The position numbers and the translations under genes were made by a program. The notes beneath the pieces were generated by a model. The model was not told the origin of the DNA and did not search any database. It worked only from the letters and a program-made list of their open reading frames with translations. Source: SKVL01 sp051745565 (GTDB lineage: Bacteria; Patescibacteriota; Minisyncoccia; Phycocordibacterales; CSBR16-193). From it: a DNA stretch of 8,155 nt. The stretch lies in NCBI GenBank assembly GCA_051745565.1, contig JBNJEF010000030.1, positions 1-8,155 on the forward strand. The letters run 5' to 3'. Within the stretch, counting starts at the first letter, position 1; each line of letters starts with the position of its first letter. Of the stretch, positions 7,058-8,155 are shown piece by piece.

Positions 7058-8086
7058 ATGCAATCATTGGCTCATAAAAATTCAAATAAGTTATTGTGGA
7101 CTGTCGCTATTTCCATTTTTGTTTTTCTCTCTTTTTTACAGTTTCCAGGTATTACAGTTGCAGAATATAAACCTCTTCAAGACCTACCCGTAGAACAACC
7201 GGATGCGGAAGAAGGTAATTTCACCCAGTATATGGTAGGCATGGTCAATCTTCTTATAGGAGTGGCCGCCGTTTTAGCTATAATATTTATAACAATAGGA
7301 GGATTGCAATACATAACTACAGACTCCATTTCAAACAAAGAATCCGGTAAAGAGACCATCCAGAACGCTTTATTTGGGCTTCTTTTAGCCCTCGCTTCTT
7401 GGTTATTACTTTATACTATAAATCCGGATCTTGTGCAGACCTTCGAGATGTTTGGAAGTGTTACTGATGGTGATATTGGATACGCAGAGGACTCGGAAAA
7501 CGTCTATACCACATACTGGTACTGTAATACTAATAATAACTCCTGTATGTCGGTTGAAGCACCAGAAAATATTACTCCTACCGAGTGCACCCAATATGGA
7601 GGATGTCAAGACTCTTACAACCAATGTGTTTACAGCTCTTCCTGTGAATCGATAAACCCCATAGAACCAGAAACTCCGACGGGGTTGACCTGCGACCAAA
7701 ACCAAAACAAGCATACCCTCACTTGGCAGGAATCAAGCGAGGCCATGGGATACCAGATTTTCTACTGTGATAGCGCTATTATGTGCGAACCCAACAACCA
7801 ACTTGCCTCCACCGAGAACACATACTACGAAAACGAGACTGAAAAAACCACCAATTACAAGGTAAGAGCCGTTAACAATGCCGGAGAAAGCGAGTTTAGT
7901 GAACTGGTTTCTTGTGAGAGTCAACAAGCTGAAGAGCACACTCTTGATACACTAGAGATAACGATCTTGAAAAAGAAAGATAAAGGTTCTCCTCAATATC
8001 CCCAAATATCTCAAAAAAAAATTTCTATAAACACTGTTTATCGTTATCAGATAAAGACCTTTGATATGTTTGGAAGTGTTACATAG
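7058..8086 (+). CDS. VirB2-like pilin with Cys-rich and fibronectin type III extension
   Basis: A 342-aa exported protein with two parts. Residues 1-35 are a signal peptide (likely cut after 'TVA'). Residues 57-84 and 103-121 are two membrane segments joined by a short polar loop, ending in 'YTINPDL' (119-125); this layout is that of CPR VirB2/TrbC-like pilins. The second part (137-342) is unusual. A Cys-rich stretch (C156, C163, C177, C183, C190, C196) is followed by a fibronectin type III domain about 204-287, with 'PETPTGLTC', 'LTW', 'GYQIFYC' and 'TNYKVRAVNNAGESEFSE', plus C212, C237, C243 and C286. The end is Lys-rich. 'TFEMFGSVT' (128-136) recurs as 'TFDMFGSVT' at the very C-terminus (334-342). 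Likely a pilus or surface subunit carrying an adhesive domain. Pilin half sure, FN3 good, function of the extension inferred. Confidence 0.8.
   Translation: MQSLAHKNSNKLLWTVAISIFVFLSFLQFPGITVAEYKPLQDLPVEQPDAEEGNFTQYMVGMVNLLIGVAAVLAIIFITIGGLQYITTDSISNKESGKETIQNALFGLLLALASWLLLYTINPDLVQTFEMFGSVTDGDIGYAEDSENVYTTYWYCNTNNNSCMSVEAPENITPTECTQYGGCQDSYNQCVYSSSCESINPIEPETPTGLTCDQNQNKHTLTWQESSEAMGYQIFYCDSAIMCEPNNQLASTENTYYENETEKTTNYKVRAVNNAGESEFSELVSCESQQAEEHTLDTLEITILKKKDKGSPQYPQISQKKISINTVYRYQIKTFDMFGSVT
7437..7464 (+). repeat. Direct repeat copy 1, inside pilin gene
   Basis: A 28-nt sequence matching 8055-8082 at 26 of 28 positions (differences at 7444 and 7447), with an exact 17-nt core ATGTTTGGAAGTGTTAC at 7448-7464. 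It encodes TFEMFGSVT just after the second pilin membrane segment, at the border between the pilin part and the extension. Confidence 0.85.
8055..8082 (+). repeat. Direct repeat copy 2, at the 3' end of pilin gene
   Basis: Second copy of the 28-nt repeat, exactly 618 nt (206 codons) downstream of the first and in the same reading frame. It encodes the last residues of the protein (TFDMFGSVT), and TAG follows at 8084-8086. The two copies frame the Cys-rich/FN3 extension. Confidence 0.85.
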
Positions 8087-8098
8087 ATATATATAAAT

Positions 8099-8155
8099 AT
8101 GAATAAAAAAGCAGTTATAGCCATAGTTATCGGAATTATCCTAATTTTGGGAGGA
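8099..8155 (+). CDS. Start of an exported or membrane-anchored protein (3' partial)
   Basis: Nineteen codons are visible before the window ends: MNKKAVIAIVIGIILILGG, a short basic N-terminus followed by an unbroken hydrophobic run. This is the start of a signal peptide or an N-terminal membrane anchor. The ATG stands 12 nt after the pilin stop in the same TAAATATG context as the other starts in this operon, which supports it as a real gene. Product unknown; in this position a further pilin-like or envelope protein of the cluster would be expected. Confidence 0.6.
   Translation, partial: MNKKAVIAIVIGIILILGG

Noticed and set aside
7431..7655. 74-codon + strand ORF inside the pilin gene
   Set aside because: It is out of frame with a clear pilin/FN3 reading and shows no protein-like features of its own.
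101..7939. Numerous minus-strand ORFs of 60-160 codons
   Set aside because: All lie opposite strong + strand genes, with no family resemblance or start context of their own.

Overview
The window reads as part of a type IV secretion (T4SS) gene cluster from a Candidate Phyla Radiation bacterium (Patescibacteria), most like Parcubacteria. The reasons are the gene set and order. A VirB6/TrbL-like channel protein is followed by a small helical protein, a PrgI/VirB3-like protein with the typical N-terminus (MRFQVPQFIEIEDKIFGPLS), a separate TraC-like VirB4 N-domain, a VirB4 ATPase, a small membrane protein, a secreted Ig-like protein with the phrase 'YTPAFYKGKPL', and a VirB2-like pilin with an 'INPDL' end. 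I know this series from CPR genomes; I could not run a search. The DNA is AT-rich. Stops are TAA, TAG and TGA, so the standard bacterial code fits and the TGA=Gly code of Gracilibacteria does not. All genes lie on the + strand, and no RNA gene, CRISPR array or insertion sequence was found.

Layout: 1-1799 virB6-like gene (5' end cut off); 1802-2398 charged helical protein; 2399-2529 non-coding gap with promoter-like boxes; 2530-2982 prgI-like; 2989-3618 VirB4 N-domain; 3623-5425 virB4 ATPase; 5432-5791 small membrane protein; 5792-5866 non-coding gap with an extended -10 box; 5867-7045 secreted Ig-like protein; 7058-8086 pilin with a Cys-rich and fibronectin type III extension; 8099-8155 start of a further exported or anchored protein (cut off). 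Gaps inside the operon are 2-12 nt, so there are probably up to three transcription units reading through one another.

Working together: VirB4 (with its separate N-domain) would power the machine at the inner membrane, PrgI and VirB6 form the membrane platform, the VirB2-like protein gives the pilus subunit, and the Ig-like and FN3-bearing proteins face outside. No coupling ATPase (VirD4) or relaxase is in view, so conjugation, DNA uptake and host-cell attachment all remain possible.

The observation most worth a second look is in the last complete gene. Its 618-nt (206-codon) Cys-rich/FN3 extension is bounded by two in-frame near-identical 28-nt direct repeats (26/28), the second ending at the stop codon. 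Removing one repeat plus the insert would leave a 136-aa protein that looks like an ordinary short pilin. A second theme is translation start: no gene has a Shine-Dalgarno sequence. Six starts share WWAATATG, the other two look leaderless or nearly so, and a perfect 12-base anti-SD match sits inside virB4 instead.
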